A DNA stretch of 64,000 nucleotides from Tissierellia bacterium. GTDB taxonomy: Bacteria; Bacillota; Clostridia; Tissierellales; Peptoniphilaceae. Below, piece after piece: positions 27,529-37,133 of this stretch. The stretch lies in NCBI GenBank assembly GCA_030532305.1, contig JAUNLJ010000004.1:30082-94081 (forward strand), written 5' to 3'. The notes under the pieces are model-generated. The model worked only from the letters and a program-made list of their open reading frames with translations, was not told the DNA's origin and made no database searches. A program made the position numbers and the translations under genes. The first letter of the stretch is position 1, and every line of letters begins with the position of its first letter.

Positions 27529-29240
27529 AAAAGAGGTCTCTAGTTTATGGTTTAGCCATGTCCTTATTTGTGAGCCTAATTTTTCTTTTGTCCCTGTCCC
27601 TAAGTAGCTACCACCGGATTATAGGGATGGAAGAAGCGGGCTTTATGTCCCTTGGCCAGGTCCTAGAGGGCCTAGAAAATAGCCAGGCCAGGATCCAGGT
27701 CCTAGAGGCCAAGACCCGGGAGAACAAGGAAAAGAAGTATATACTTGTCAATCAAGTAGGAGATCCCCTATATGCCAACCTGGATATGGAGGATCTCCCT
27801 TCTTACATAAGCTGGGAAGAACTTCAGGCCCTGGATAAGAGCCAGGAAAAAACCAGCTTACAAATCCTAGAGAGGTCCTGGAGAGAGGGCATGGCCCAGT
27901 CTATTTATGCCCTAGATTCAGGAGGCTATCTTGTTCAAATAGACCAGCAAGAAAGCCTTGTTGCCTATATCCTAAGTAATTTGCCCATTAGCCTTGTTAT
28001 CTTCATTATAGGGAGTTTTTTGAATACCCTGATTTTGGAAAGGCTCTTTGACAAAAAGAAAAGGCAGGCCCAGTTTTTAGTCCGAAACCTGGGTGGGCTG
28101 GTGGAAGACCCCAGCCTGGACCTACCCCTAGATCCGGACTTTAAGGAGGCTGGCCTTATGGCCAAGGAAGAGGCCCAAAAGATCCAGGACCAGATCCAGA
28201 GGATGGAGAGCCAATTAAGTGGATTAAAGGATATGATTGTCAACATGCGGGAGGGGGTTATCCTGGTGGGGGAAGATCGAAAGATCATCTCCATCAACCA
28301 GTCTGCCGTGAAGATCGTAAATGCCTCCATCTATATTAACTATATGGACAAGGACATCCTCTATCTTTGCCGGGAGCTGGACTTTATCCGGATCTTTAAC
28401 AAGGCCTTTGAAGAGGCCCTGCCCGGCATTGAGACCATGGAAATAGGCGGCCGGACCATAAAAATCTTTTTAAATCCAGTTTTTACAGCAGAGAACATCT
28501 TCTTTGGGATGATGCTCCTTTTAATTGATGTCACCGAGGCCTCCCGGGCAGAAAAACAAAGGCGGGAATTTACCTCCAATGTAACCCATGAGCTAAAGAC
28601 CCCCCTAACCTCTATTAGGGGCTATGCCGAGCTTCTCCAGACTGGTCTGGTCCAGGAAGAGGACCAAAAAAAGTTTCTGGCCATTATCTTGGAAGAGAGC
28701 CAGCGGCTCTTTGAACTAATTGACGCCATTATCTCCATGTCCCGGCTGGAAGAGGATATCCAGGAGGGGGAGATGGAGCTTTTAGACCTAAAGGGCCTGG
28801 TGGAATCTATTTTAAGAAGCCGGGAGCCTGATATTAAGGCCAAGGACCTTCATATCCAGACCCATTTTTCTAAAGATAACCGGCTCTACACCCACCCCCG
28901 TCTCATGGAGGAGATCCTTAGAAACCTTCTGGACAATGCCATTTCCTATAATGTCAAGGGAGGGACCATTGCCATCACCATTAAGGATGCGGAAGATGAG
29001 CTGGTCTTTTCCATCAAGGACACGGGCATTGGGATTGCCTATGACCACCAGGACCATATCTTTGAGCGGTTTTATATGGTGGACCAGTCCAGGTCCTACA
29101 ACAAGAAGTCCACAGGCCTGGGCCTATCCATTACCAAGCACAATGTAGACAAGCTCAAGGGGCGGATTGACCTGGTTTCCCAAAAGGGCAAGGGGAGTCT
29201 TTTTACCGTCACCCTGCCAAAAACCCAGAAATCACAATAA
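27525..29240 (+). CDS. PhoR-like sensor histidine kinase
   Basis: 571 residues: two membrane segments (about 7-30 and 145-168) around an outside loop, a linker, a PAS-like region (about 230-335), HisKA with the phosphorylated His355 in THELKTPLTSIRGYAE, and an HATPase domain (NLLDNAISYN, DTGIGIAYDHQDHIFERF, GLGLSITKH). ATG overlaps the regulator stop by four bases. Its layout matches PhoR, which reads PstSCAB-PhoU activity. No binding pocket for a named signal can be read. Confidence 0.93.
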   Translation: MKKRSLVYGLAMSLFVSLIFLLSLSLSSYHRIIGMEEAGFMSLGQVLEGLENSQARIQVLEAKTRENKEKKYILVNQVGDPLYANLDMEDLPSYISWEELQALDKSQEKTSLQILERSWREGMAQSIYALDSGGYLVQIDQQESLVAYILSNLPISLVIFIIGSFLNTLILERLFDKKKRQAQFLVRNLGGLVEDPSLDLPLDPDFKEAGLMAKEEAQKIQDQIQRMESQLSGLKDMIVNMREGVILVGEDRKIISINQSAVKIVNASIYINYMDKDILYLCRELDFIRIFNKAFEEALPGIETMEIGGRTIKIFLNPVFTAENIFFGMMLLLIDVTEASRAEKQRREFTSNVTHELKTPLTSIRGYAELLQTGLVQEEDQKKFLAIILEESQRLFELIDAIISMSRLEEDIQEGEMELLDLKGLVESILRSREPDIKAKDLHIQTHFSKDNRLYTHPRLMEEILRNLLDNAISYNVKGGTIAITIKDAEDELVFSIKDTGIGIAYDHQDHIFERFYMVDQSRSYNKKSTGLGLSITKHNVDKLKGRIDLVSQKGKGSLFTVTLPKTQKSQ

Positions 29241-29281
29241 TATCACACAAGGGGCCTATAATAGGGGAAAAGAGGTGACAT

Positions 29282-29962
29282 ATGTTTAAAATTCTTGTGG
29301 TAGACGATGAAGCAAAAATCAGGGAGGTCATTAGGACCTACGCCGAATTTGAAGGCCACCAAGTGGTGGAGGCCTCTGATGGCTTAGAGGCTGTAGAAAT
29401 ATGTAGAAATGAAGACTTTGATGTAATTGTCATGGACATTATGATGCCCAGGCTATCGGGTTTTTCAGCCTATAAGGAGATTAAAAAGTTTAAGGATATT
29501 CCTGTCCTTATGCTATCGGCTAGAAAAGACGAGTATGACAAGCTCTTTGGTTTTGAAATAGGGATTGATGACTATGTGGTCAAGCCCTTTTCCCCCAAGG
29601 AACTTATGGCCCGGCTCAATGTCATAGTCAAACGAAACAAAAACATCCATGACAACCGGATCATGACCTTTGAAGGCCTGCAAATTGACCTAGACGGCCG
29701 CCAGGTCTATGTAGACAAGGTCCCTGTGGACCTGACCCCCAAGGAGTATGACCTCCTGGTCTACCTGGCTGAAAATGAAAATATAGCCCTTACCCGGGAC
29801 CGGCTTTTAAACAAGGTCTGGGGTTATGACTTCTACGGGGACGACCGGACTGTGGATACCCACATAAAAATGCTTAGAAATAGTGTGGGGCCCTACCGGG
29901 ACTTTATTGTCACCGTTCGTGGGGTGGGTTATAAATTTCAACCGGGAAGTGGCATCCTGTGA
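29282..29962 (+). CDS. OmpR-family response regulator (second two-component system)
   Basis: 226 residues: receiver with Asp52 (VMDIMMPRLSG) and VVKPFS, then a winged-helix domain ending RGVGYKFQ. A -10-like TATAAT is near 29,257 and AAAGAGGTG precedes the ATG, so it may have its own promoter, although it lies only 41 bases after the kinase gene. Resembles VanR/SrrA-type regulators; the target is unknown. Confidence 0.92.
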   Translation: MFKILVVDDEAKIREVIRTYAEFEGHQVVEASDGLEAVEICRNEDFDVIVMDIMMPRLSGFSAYKEIKKFKDIPVLMLSARKDEYDKLFGFEIGIDDYVVKPFSPKELMARLNVIVKRNKNIHDNRIMTFEGLQIDLDGRQVYVDKVPVDLTPKEYDLLVYLAENENIALTRDRLLNKVWGYDFYGDDRTVDTHIKMLRNSVGPYRDFIVTVRGVGYKFQPGSGIL

Positions 29963-31383
29963 GAAAGCAAGCCATAGATGGGAAGTCAATCCGGATCAAA
30001 TTTTGGATCTACTTTTCTATCCTGGTGGTCTTTATCCTCCTCCTCCTCTGGCTCCTCCAGATTGTCTTTATCAACTCTTTTTACCAGTCCATGAAGACCC
30101 AGGAGATTGAAAAGATCGGCCAGGAGATTGTCTCCGAATTTGGCCAAGAGGACTTCCAAGAAACCGTCCTAAGTTATAGCTTTGAAAAGGGGGTCAATAT
30201 CCAGATCCTAGATGGCTTTGGCCGCCGGTATTTTCCCCTAGAACCCATTGACGTCTTCCAGCAACCTGCCCTAAGAAAAGATGACTACGACAAGTATATC
30301 CTCCCCCTCATTAAGGGCAACCTGGCCAGTAGCACCTACCTAGAGTCCATAGGGGACACAGGCACCAGCTCCATCCTCCATGTGGCCTATTTGGGGGAGG
30401 AGGCCAACGACCGTTATTATCTCATGGTCAACACCATCCTAGATCCGGTGGACACCACTGTGGATGTCCTAGTCAACATCCTTCTCATTGTGTCCGTTAT
30501 AGCCATGTTTTTGGCCTTTGGCCTGGCCTATTTTCTTTCCAACCGCCTGGCCGCCCCCCTTACCAACATGGCCAAGACAGCCCGGCAACTGGGCCAGGGG
30601 GACTATGATGTCAGTTTTGAAAAGGGGGACTACACGGAGATTAACGACCTGGCCAGGACCCTAAACTATGCCAAGGAAGAGCTAACCAAGACCATAGAGG
30701 TAAGAAAAGACCTTATTGCCAATGTCAGCCACGACCTCAAGACCCCCCTAACAGTCATCAAGTCCTATGGGGAGATGATCCGGGATATTTCCGGAGACAA
30801 TAGGGACCTAAGAAACAAGCATATAGACACCATCCTCCAGGAGACCGACTATTTGACAGAATTTGTCAATGACCTTTTGGACCTGTCCCGGGTGGAGTCT
30901 GAGCTAGAAGACTTAAATAAAAGGCCCTTTGACCTGGTGGACCTAGCTAAGAAGACCCTGGAACGCTTTGAACTTTTAAAGAAAAAGGACGGCTACCAGC
31001 TGGATATGGAGGCCCCCAAGACCTGCATCATCCTGGGAGACAAGGACAAGATCCGGCAAGTTATCTACAACTTTATCTCCAATGCCATCAACTATTCCAG
31101 GGACCGCAAGTATGTCCTTCTTAAGATCACCCAGAAAAAGACCTGTGTCCGCCTATCGGTCATTGACCATGGGATAGGGATTCCAGCAGACAAGCTGGAG
31201 GATATCTGGGACCGGTATTTTAGGGCCCGGGATAATTATGAAAGGCAGGTTGTAGGCACAGGCCTGGGCCTGCATATCTGTAAGACCATCTTGGAGCTCC
31301 ATGACTTTAACTATGGGGTGATCTCCCAAGAAGGCCGGGGGAGCGAGTTCTATTTTGAAGTCCCCCTTTATGATGAAAACTAG
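29959..31383 (+). CDS. Sensor histidine kinase (second two-component system)
   Basis: 474 residues: membrane segments at about 15-37 and 170-195, an outside sensor loop, a HAMP domain (NRLAAPLTNMAKTARQLGQGD), HisKA with His258 in VSHDLKTPLTVIKSYGE and an HATPase domain (NFISNAINYS, DHGIGIPADKLEDIWDRYF, GTGLGLHICKT). Starts with GTG overlapping the regulator stop, so the pair is translationally coupled. Ligand unknown; perhaps cell-envelope stress by its resemblance to that type. Confidence 0.93.
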   Translation: MRKQAIDGKSIRIKFWIYFSILVVFILLLLWLLQIVFINSFYQSMKTQEIEKIGQEIVSEFGQEDFQETVLSYSFEKGVNIQILDGFGRRYFPLEPIDVFQQPALRKDDYDKYILPLIKGNLASSTYLESIGDTGTSSILHVAYLGEEANDRYYLMVNTILDPVDTTVDVLVNILLIVSVIAMFLAFGLAYFLSNRLAAPLTNMAKTARQLGQGDYDVSFEKGDYTEINDLARTLNYAKEELTKTIEVRKDLIANVSHDLKTPLTVIKSYGEMIRDISGDNRDLRNKHIDTILQETDYLTEFVNDLLDLSRVESELEDLNKRPFDLVDLAKKTLERFELLKKKDGYQLDMEAPKTCIILGDKDKIRQVIYNFISNAINYSRDRKYVLLKITQKKTCVRLSVIDHGIGIPADKLEDIWDRYFRARDNYERQVVGTGLGLHICKTILELHDFNYGVISQEGRGSEFYFEVPLYDEN

Positions 31384-31389
31384 ATAAAA

Positions 31390-31436
31390 ATAAGAAAGAC
31401 CGACCCCCTTATGGCAGGGGCCGGTCTTTCTTATTT
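31390..31436 (+). terminator. Terminator after the second kinase gene
   Basis: Long inverted repeat AATAAGAAAGACCG with CGGTCTTTCTTATT, GC-rich core, T-rich arms on both sides. It can end transcription of the pho region. Confidence 0.85.
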
Positions 31437-31496
31437 GGCTTTCTTAGGGTGGGTCTCTGCCTTAGGTCATAAAAGAGCCAGGCTCTTATGGGCCCA

Positions 31497-31547
31497 TCAA
31501 AAAAACCGGCTGAAGACGTCTTATACTAACGCCTTCAGCCGGTTTTT
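31497..31547 (-). terminator. Terminator of pyc
   Basis: Inverted repeat AAAACCGGCTGAAG (from 31501) with CTTCAGCCGGTTTT (to about 31545). Read on the minus strand it ends in a T run just downstream of the pyc stop. It is probably usable in both directions. Confidence 0.82.
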
Positions 31548-31567
31548 GTCTAGCTAGGCTCTTGGTC

Positions 31568-34500
31568 TTATTCCATAACTACCAGGAGCTGGCCACTTTC
31601 TACAGCATCGCCAGCAGAAGCCAAGATCTCCTTGATCTTACCACTGGTGTTGGCTACAATATTGGTTTCCATCTTCATGGCCTCAGCCACAAGAAGGAGG
31701 TCGCCTTCTTTAACCTCTTGGCCCACGTCCACAAGGACCTTGATAATGGTTCCAGGAATACTAGAGCCCACTTCTAGGACATTGTCGGGGTCAGCCATGG
31801 GAAGGCTGGCCTTAGCAGAGGCATGAAGGGGGATGGTCTTGTCTTCAATGAGGATAAAGCGGCGGCTACCGTTCATTTCAAAGGTCAATTGCCGCTTGCC
31901 ATTTTCATCCAGCCGGCCCAGCTCAATAAAGCGGACCATCATGGTCTTGCCATCGGCAATTTCGATTTCGGCGGTTTCTCCTTCCCTTAGGCCGTGGAAG
32001 AAGATATCAGACCCCATCCGCCATATATGCTGGTAGTCCTTCCAATTTTCGATATATTCATCAAAGACCTTGGGGTAGAGGGCATAGGATAGGAGGTCTT
32101 TTTCGCTGGGCTCTTCCTCCATGGTCTTTTTGAGGTGGTCTCGAATACCCTCAAAGTCTTCGTCTTCTAGGAGGAGGCCAGGCCGGACGGTAATGGGCTC
32201 TTCTCCCTTTAGGACTAGTTTTTGGAGCCGCTCAGGGAAGCCCCCATAGGGTTGGCCCATCATGCCCTTAAAGTAGGTGACCACAGAGTCAGGATAGTCT
32301 AGCTTGGCCCCCTTGTCGTAGATATTTTCGGGAGTTAGGTCATTTTGGACCATAAAGATGGCCATGTCCCCCACCATCTTGGAGGAGGGGGTCACCTTGA
32401 TAATGTCCCCCACCATATCGTTGACGGACTTGTACATTTCCTTGACTTCCTTAAACTTGTGGCCTAGGCCAAAGCTTTCCACCTGGGGTTTAAGGTTAGA
32501 GTATTGGCCTCCAGGAATTTCGTACTTGTAGATTTCGGTGGTCCCACTCTTGAGGTCAGACTCAAAGTTTTCATAGACAGGACGAACGGCGGCCCAGTAG
32601 TTGGAGATTTCTTCGATCTTGTCCAGGTCTAGGCCAGTGGCCCTTTTAGTACTTTCTAGGGCAGCCACCACAGAGTTTAGGGCAGGCTGGGAAGTAAGCC
32701 CACTCATGGAGTTGACGGCCGTATCCACAATATCCACGTCGGCTTCAGCCGCCATTAGGATGGTGGCCACCCCATTTCCGGTGGTGTCGTGGGTGTGGAG
32801 GTGGATGGGGATGGAAATTTCGTTTTTAAGGGCCTTAACCAGCTTGTAGGAGGCGTAGGGCTTTAAGAGTCCACTCATGTCCTTAATCCCAATCATATGA
32901 CAGCCAGTGGCCTCCAGCTCTTTGGCCAGGTCAATATAGTATTGGAGGGAGTACTTGTCCCTATATTCATCTAAAATATTGCCAGTGTAGCACATGGTGG
33001 CTTCGGCAATCTTGCCGGCAGCCAGGGTTTCGTCAATGGCTAGACGCATGCCCCCAATCCAGTTAAGGGAGTCAAAGATCCGGAAGACGTCCACGCCAGA
33101 CTTGGCAGATTGACGGATAAAACGCTTAACCACGTTGTCGGGGTAGTTCTTGTAGCCGACAGTGTTGTTGCCCCGGATCAGCATCTGCATGAGGATGTTG
33201 GGCATAAGGGCCCTAAGTCTTTCTAGCCGGTCCCAGGGGTCTTCGTGGAGGAAGCGCAGAGCCACGTCAAAGGTGGCCCCTCCCCACATTTCTACAGAGA
33301 AGAGCTCCCGCATATTGTAGTTGACAGCCGGGGCAATCTTCACCAAGTCCTTGGTCCGGACCCGGGTAGCCATAAGAGACTGGTGGGCGTCCCGCATGGT
33401 GGTGTCAGTTAAAAGGAGTTGGTCCTGGGTAAGGACCCATTGGGCCAAGCCCTTGGGGCCCATTTCATCAAAGAGCTGCTTGCTGCCTTTAAACTCTTCT
33501 TTTTCATAGTCAGGGACCAAGGGGACCTCGAAGGTCTTTTCTAGGGCGTTGGCATCGTTGACGATAATATTGCCCACATAGGACATGACCCGGGCCTCTT
33601 CGTCAGTTCGGGCCTCAATATCAAAGAGTTCAGGGTGCTCGGCAATAAAGCCAGTGTGGCAGTCGCCTGCCTTAAAGTCATCAGACTGGAGGACATTTAG
33701 GAGGAAGCCGATATTGGTCCGGACCCCACCAATTTGAAGTTCCCTCAAGCTCCGGCCCGCCTTGTTGATGGTGTCCTGCCAGGACCGGCCGTGGGTAATA
33801 ACCTTGACCAAAAGGGAGTCATAGTAGGGGGAGATGTTGGCCCCTTGGTAGGCAGTCCCCCCGTCTAGACGGACCCCAAAGCCAGAAGAGGACCGGTAGA
33901 GGTTGATCCGGCCGGTATCTGGGGCAAAGTTATTAAGGGGGTCTTCGGTGGTGACCCGGCACTGGATAGAGTAGCCGTTAACCTGGACGTCCTCTTGGGA
34001 CTTAATGTCGATCTTGTCACTGTCTAGGGGGTAACCCTGGGCAATATGGATTTGGGCCTGGACAATGTCAATGCCTGTCACCATTTCGGTCACCGTATGT
34101 TCTACCTGGATCCGGGGGTTGACCTCGATAAAGTAGTGGTTTAGGTTCTTGTCTACTAAAAATTCCACCGTTCCAGCAGACCGGTAGCCTAGGGACTGGG
34201 TGATCTTTAAGGCGTCCTGGCAAATTTCTTCCCGCTTTTCTGGGGGCAGGGAGAAGGCTGGAGTAAACTCAATAACCTTTTGGTGGCGCCTTTGGATGGA
34301 GCAGTCCCGTTCAAAGAGGTGGACCACATTGCCGTAGGCATCGCCTAGGACTTGGACTTCAATATGCTTGGGGTCTTCCAAGTATTTTTCGATGAACATG
34401 GAGTCATTGCCAAAGGCCTTTTTAGCCTCAGACTTAGCAGAGTGGAAGTTATTAAGGAGTTCTTCTTCGTTGTGAACCACCCGCATGCCCCGGCCACCAC

Positions 34501-35002
34501 CGCCGGCTGCAGCCTTAATCATCACAGGGTAGCCAGCCATTTTAGCAAAGTCCTTGGCCTCCTGGTCATTATGGATGGGTTCTTCTACCCCGGGAATGGT
34601 TTTAACACCGGCCTTTTTGGCCACAATCTTAGAGGAGATCTTGTCTCCTAGTTTACGCATGGTATCGGACCGGGGACCAATAAAGGCGATACCAAATTTT
34701 TCACATTTTTCAGCAAAATCAGGGTTTTCAGATAAAAAACCATAGCCAGGATGGATGGCATCGACCCCCTGGCTTAGGGCCAGCTGGATAATTTCATCCA
34801 TACCCAAATAAGCCTCTACGGGAGACTTGTCCTTACCAACCATATAGGATTCGTCAGCCTTGTTCCTAAACAGGGCCAAACTGTCTTCAGGTGAATATAT
34901 AGCCACTGAACGGATGCCCAGTTCTCTACAGGCTCTAAAAATACGAATTGCAATTTCGCCACGATTAGCGACCAAAATTTTTCTAAACTTACGAACTTCC
35001 AT
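31568..35002 (-). CDS. pyc: Pyruvate carboxylase
   Basis: Biotin enzyme that makes oxaloacetate from pyruvate, bicarbonate and ATP, 1144 residues, the full single-chain form. In order: biotin carboxylase (about 1-450; KILVANRGEIAIR, GGGGRGMRVV, EVNPRIQVEHTVTE), carboxyltransferase (about 530-800; metal motif TMRDAHQSL and HLHTHDTTGNG), the PYC/OADA domain and the C-terminal biotinyl domain with AMKMETN (Lys1110). Strong AAGGAGGTAA precedes the ATG. It stands alone on the minus strand and may be a target of the CcpN-like regulator; that is speculation. Confidence 0.98.
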   Translation of the reverse strand: MEVRKFRKILVANRGEIAIRIFRACRELGIRSVAIYSPEDSLALFRNKADESYMVGKDKSPVEAYLGMDEIIQLALSQGVDAIHPGYGFLSENPDFAEKCEKFGIAFIGPRSDTMRKLGDKISSKIVAKKAGVKTIPGVEEPIHNDQEAKDFAKMAGYPVMIKAAAGGGGRGMRVVHNEEELLNNFHSAKSEAKKAFGNDSMFIEKYLEDPKHIEVQVLGDAYGNVVHLFERDCSIQRRHQKVIEFTPAFSLPPEKREEICQDALKITQSLGYRSAGTVEFLVDKNLNHYFIEVNPRIQVEHTVTEMVTGIDIVQAQIHIAQGYPLDSDKIDIKSQEDVQVNGYSIQCRVTTEDPLNNFAPDTGRINLYRSSSGFGVRLDGGTAYQGANISPYYDSLLVKVITHGRSWQDTINKAGRSLRELQIGGVRTNIGFLLNVLQSDDFKAGDCHTGFIAEHPELFDIEARTDEEARVMSYVGNIIVNDANALEKTFEVPLVPDYEKEEFKGSKQLFDEMGPKGLAQWVLTQDQLLLTDTTMRDAHQSLMATRVRTKDLVKIAPAVNYNMRELFSVEMWGGATFDVALRFLHEDPWDRLERLRALMPNILMQMLIRGNNTVGYKNYPDNVVKRFIRQSAKSGVDVFRIFDSLNWIGGMRLAIDETLAAGKIAEATMCYTGNILDEYRDKYSLQYYIDLAKELEATGCHMIGIKDMSGLLKPYASYKLVKALKNEISIPIHLHTHDTTGNGVATILMAAEADVDIVDTAVNSMSGLTSQPALNSVVAALESTKRATGLDLDKIEEISNYWAAVRPVYENFESDLKSGTTEIYKYEIPGGQYSNLKPQVESFGLGHKFKEVKEMYKSVNDMVGDIIKVTPSSKMVGDMAIFMVQNDLTPENIYDKGAKLDYPDSVVTYFKGMMGQPYGGFPERLQKLVLKGEEPITVRPGLLLEDEDFEGIRDHLKKTMEEEPSEKDLLSYALYPKVFDEYIENWKDYQHIWRMGSDIFFHGLREGETAEIEIADGKTMMVRFIELGRLDENGKRQLTFEMNGSRRFILIEDKTIPLHASAKASLPMADPDNVLEVGSSIPGTIIKVLVDVGQEVKEGDLLLVAEAMKMETNIVANTSGKIKEILASAGDAVESGQLLVVME

Positions 35003-35026
35003 AGTCTTACCTCCTTATAAACTTAT

Positions 35027-35032
35027 ATTATA
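35027..35032 (-). promoter_or_regulatory. Putative -10 box of pyc
   Basis: TATAAT on the minus strand, between the ribosome binding site and the divergent gene. No good -35 at the right distance. The rest of the 188-base gap to cbiB shows no riboswitch. Confidence 0.4.
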
Positions 35033-35190
35033 CTATATTTGTAAGAAAGATGGTCGTGGTTTGAAAAAACTTTCTAATAAAAGCAGACTTTTTGCCCAGG
35101 CCAGGGGGGTATATAAATTTCAGGCAATGGGCTTGCAAGATTATTTTATAGGTGCTAAACTTAAAATAGACTTATATACGGGAGGATAGA

Positions 35191-36114
35191 ATGGATCTTA
35201 TCATTGCAGCCCTACTTGATTTAGGACTAGGTGATCCCTATGGCCTTTTTCATCCAGTTCAGGCCATGGGGGCCTTAATAAAACTGGAAGAGTCCGGCAT
35301 TCGGCACATAAGTCAAACCCATAGGGGGCTCCGTTTAGGGGGCCTGGCCATGGCTCTTTTTAATATAGCCCTGGTCTTTAGCCTATCGGTTTTCCTCCTT
35401 AGGCTCCTTCCGGAGACGGCCAGCCGGATTTTGGGTATTTATATGATGTATTCATCCCTAAGTGCCAAGATGTTGGCCTTTGAGGCTAAAAAGGTAAAAG
35501 AGGCCCTAGAAGAGGGCCTAGAGGCTGGGCGGCGTCGCCTCCAATATATTGTAGGCAGGGACACGGCCGCCTTAAGTCAGGAGGAAGTGATCAAGGCCAC
35601 AGTAGAAACAGTGGCAGAAAACACTTCAGACGGGGTCATTGCCCCCCTCTTTTATATCCTACTTTTGGGGCCAGCTGGAGGCTGGACCTACAAGATGGTC
35701 AACACCATGGACAGCATGATTGGCTACAAAAACGACAAGTATCTTCACCTGGGACGGTATCCAGCCCTTATTGACGATATCTTTAACTATATCCCCGCCA
35801 GGCTTACAGGGCTTTTTATGTGTCTCTCTGCCCTGGGCAAGTACCCGGCAAAAAGGGGATGGCAGACCATGCTTAGGGATAGAAAAAATCACCTAAGCCC
35901 CAATGCCGGCTACCCAGAGGCGGCAGTAGCTGGCCTTCTAGGCATAGAGCTAGGAGGGGGCCACTATTATTTTGGTAAGTATATTTTTAAACCCACCCTG
36001 GGCCAAGAGGACCAGGCCATAGGACCCGGCCACATTGAGGCCACCATCAACATCATGTACCGGACGGCCTTTTTGTTTTTAGTCCAGGTCCTAGTGATTC
36101 GCTATCTTCTTTGA
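35191..36114 (+). CDS. cbiB: Adenosylcobinamide-phosphate synthase CbiB
   Basis: Membrane enzyme joining aminopropanol phosphate to adenosylcobyric acid, 307 residues. Seen: N-terminal DLGLGDPYGLFHPVQAMG, several membrane segments, the conserved VAENTSDGVIAPLFY and YKMVNTMDSMIGYKNDKY blocks and the C-terminal PEAAVAGLLG. ACGGGAGG precedes the ATG. It is the first gene of the cobalamin locus but lies upstream of the riboswitch, so it is not under that switch. Confidence 0.96.
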   Translation: MDLIIAALLDLGLGDPYGLFHPVQAMGALIKLEESGIRHISQTHRGLRLGGLAMALFNIALVFSLSVFLLRLLPETASRILGIYMMYSSLSAKMLAFEAKKVKEALEEGLEAGRRRLQYIVGRDTAALSQEEVIKATVETVAENTSDGVIAPLFYILLLGPAGGWTYKMVNTMDSMIGYKNDKYLHLGRYPALIDDIFNYIPARLTGLFMCLSALGKYPAKRGWQTMLRDRKNHLSPNAGYPEAAVAGLLGIELGGGHYYFGKYIFKPTLGQEDQAIGPGHIEATINIMYRTAFLFLVQVLVIRYLL

Positions 36115-36119
36115 CTTAA

Positions 36120-36330
36120 AATTTTATAGGATAAGGATAACGGGAAGCTGGTGAAAGTCCAGCACAGCCCCCGCTACTGTAAGCATGTCTAGGCGACCAT
36201 AACCACCGGCAACGGGAAGGGGTAGCCTGTAAAGGTGCAAGTCAGGAGACCGGTCCTTAGCTTTTAGTAACCTTCGGTGGGAGGGTGGTAGTTTTAGCCT
36301 ACTTCTCCGGAGTAGGATTTTTTATTTTAG
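36120..36330 (+). promoter_or_regulatory. Cobalamin riboswitch with terminator
   Basis: Senses adenosylcobalamin in the nascent mRNA. Seen: GGGAAGCTGGTGAAAGTCCAGCAC, then the B12-box core AGCCCCCGCTACTGT, the GGCAACGGGAAGG region and GTCAGGAGACCGG. The expression platform is a hairpin CCTACT/AGTAGG at about 36298-36317 followed by ATTTTTTATTTT, so it acts by premature termination of the cbiK operon. Located between cbiB and cbiK. Confidence 0.95.
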
Positions 36331-36338
36331 GAGGGAAA

Positions 36339-37133
36339 ATGGACAAGGGAATTATTATTGCAAGCTTTGGAACGTCAGTAGAAGAGACAAGGAGAAAATC
36401 CATCTCTAGGATTGAAAATGCCATTCATGAGGCCTTTCCTGAGGCCTACAGTCTTCGGGCCTTTACATCTAGGATGATTCGCAACCGCCTAATTAAGGAG
36501 GAGGGCCTCCATGTCTTTACAGAAAAGGAAGCCTATGACCACTTGCTAGACCGGGGGCTAAAAGAAGAAAACATCTTTATCCAGCCCCTTCATGTGATTC
36601 CAGGCTATGAGTATGAAAAGCTGGTCAAGCTAGACCGGGGAAGGGTGGGCCTGCCCCTTTTTAGCTCTAAAAAGGACCTAGACGACTTTGTAGGGAGGAT
36701 GGACTTTGACCTGGGAGAGGGGGAGGCCCTAATCCTCTTTGGCCACGGGACGGACCACACCAATGATGTAATCTATAGGGACCTTCAAGAGGCCTTTAGG
36801 CGGGCTGGCCATGACAATATTTTTGTGGTCTGTGTGGAAGGCAACCGGCCCTTTGCCCATGTGGAAGAAGACCTGGCCGGCCTAGGCCTAAAACGGGTCC
36901 ATGTCCAGCCCCTGATGATTGTGGCTGGGGTTCACGCCCTGGAAGACATGGATAGCCAGGAGGAGGGGTCCTTAAGGCGAACCCTGGAAGAAAGAGGCTA
37001 TGAGGTGGTCTCTAGGATGAAGGGCCTGGGGGAATATCCTGAAATTGTAGACATGTTTGTTCAAAAGACCCGTCTTCTCTTGGAAGGAAGCCCCCTAGAA
37101 GATAAGGACACCTATATAGGGAGGCAGGCATGA
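36339..37133 (+). CDS. cbiK: Sirohydrochlorin cobaltochelatase CbiK
   Basis: Inserts cobalt into sirohydrochlorin, the first committed step of the anaerobic pathway, about 264 residues. Seen: opening GIIIASFGTSVEETR, PLHVIPGYEYEKL with the chelating His, FGHGTDH and MIVAGVHALEDM. ATG 36339 with AGGAGGG upstream; the longer frame from 36285 runs through the riboswitch terminator. No signal peptide, so cytoplasmic. Overlaps cbiL by ATGA. Confidence 0.95.
   Translation: MDKGIIIASFGTSVEETRRKSISRIENAIHEAFPEAYSLRAFTSRMIRNRLIKEEGLHVFTEKEAYDHLLDRGLKEENIFIQPLHVIPGYEYEKLVKLDRGRVGLPLFSSKKDLDDFVGRMDFDLGEGEALILFGHGTDHTNDVIYRDLQEAFRRAGHDNIFVVCVEGNRPFAHVEEDLAGLGLKRVHVQPLMIVAGVHALEDMDSQEEGSLRRTLEERGYEVVSRMKGLGEYPEIVDMFVQKTRLLLEGSPLEDKDTYIGRQA

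Noticed and set aside
31562..35002. Several + strand frames opposite pyc
   Set aside because: They are shadows of the pyc coding sequence, with no ribosome binding sites or known domains.
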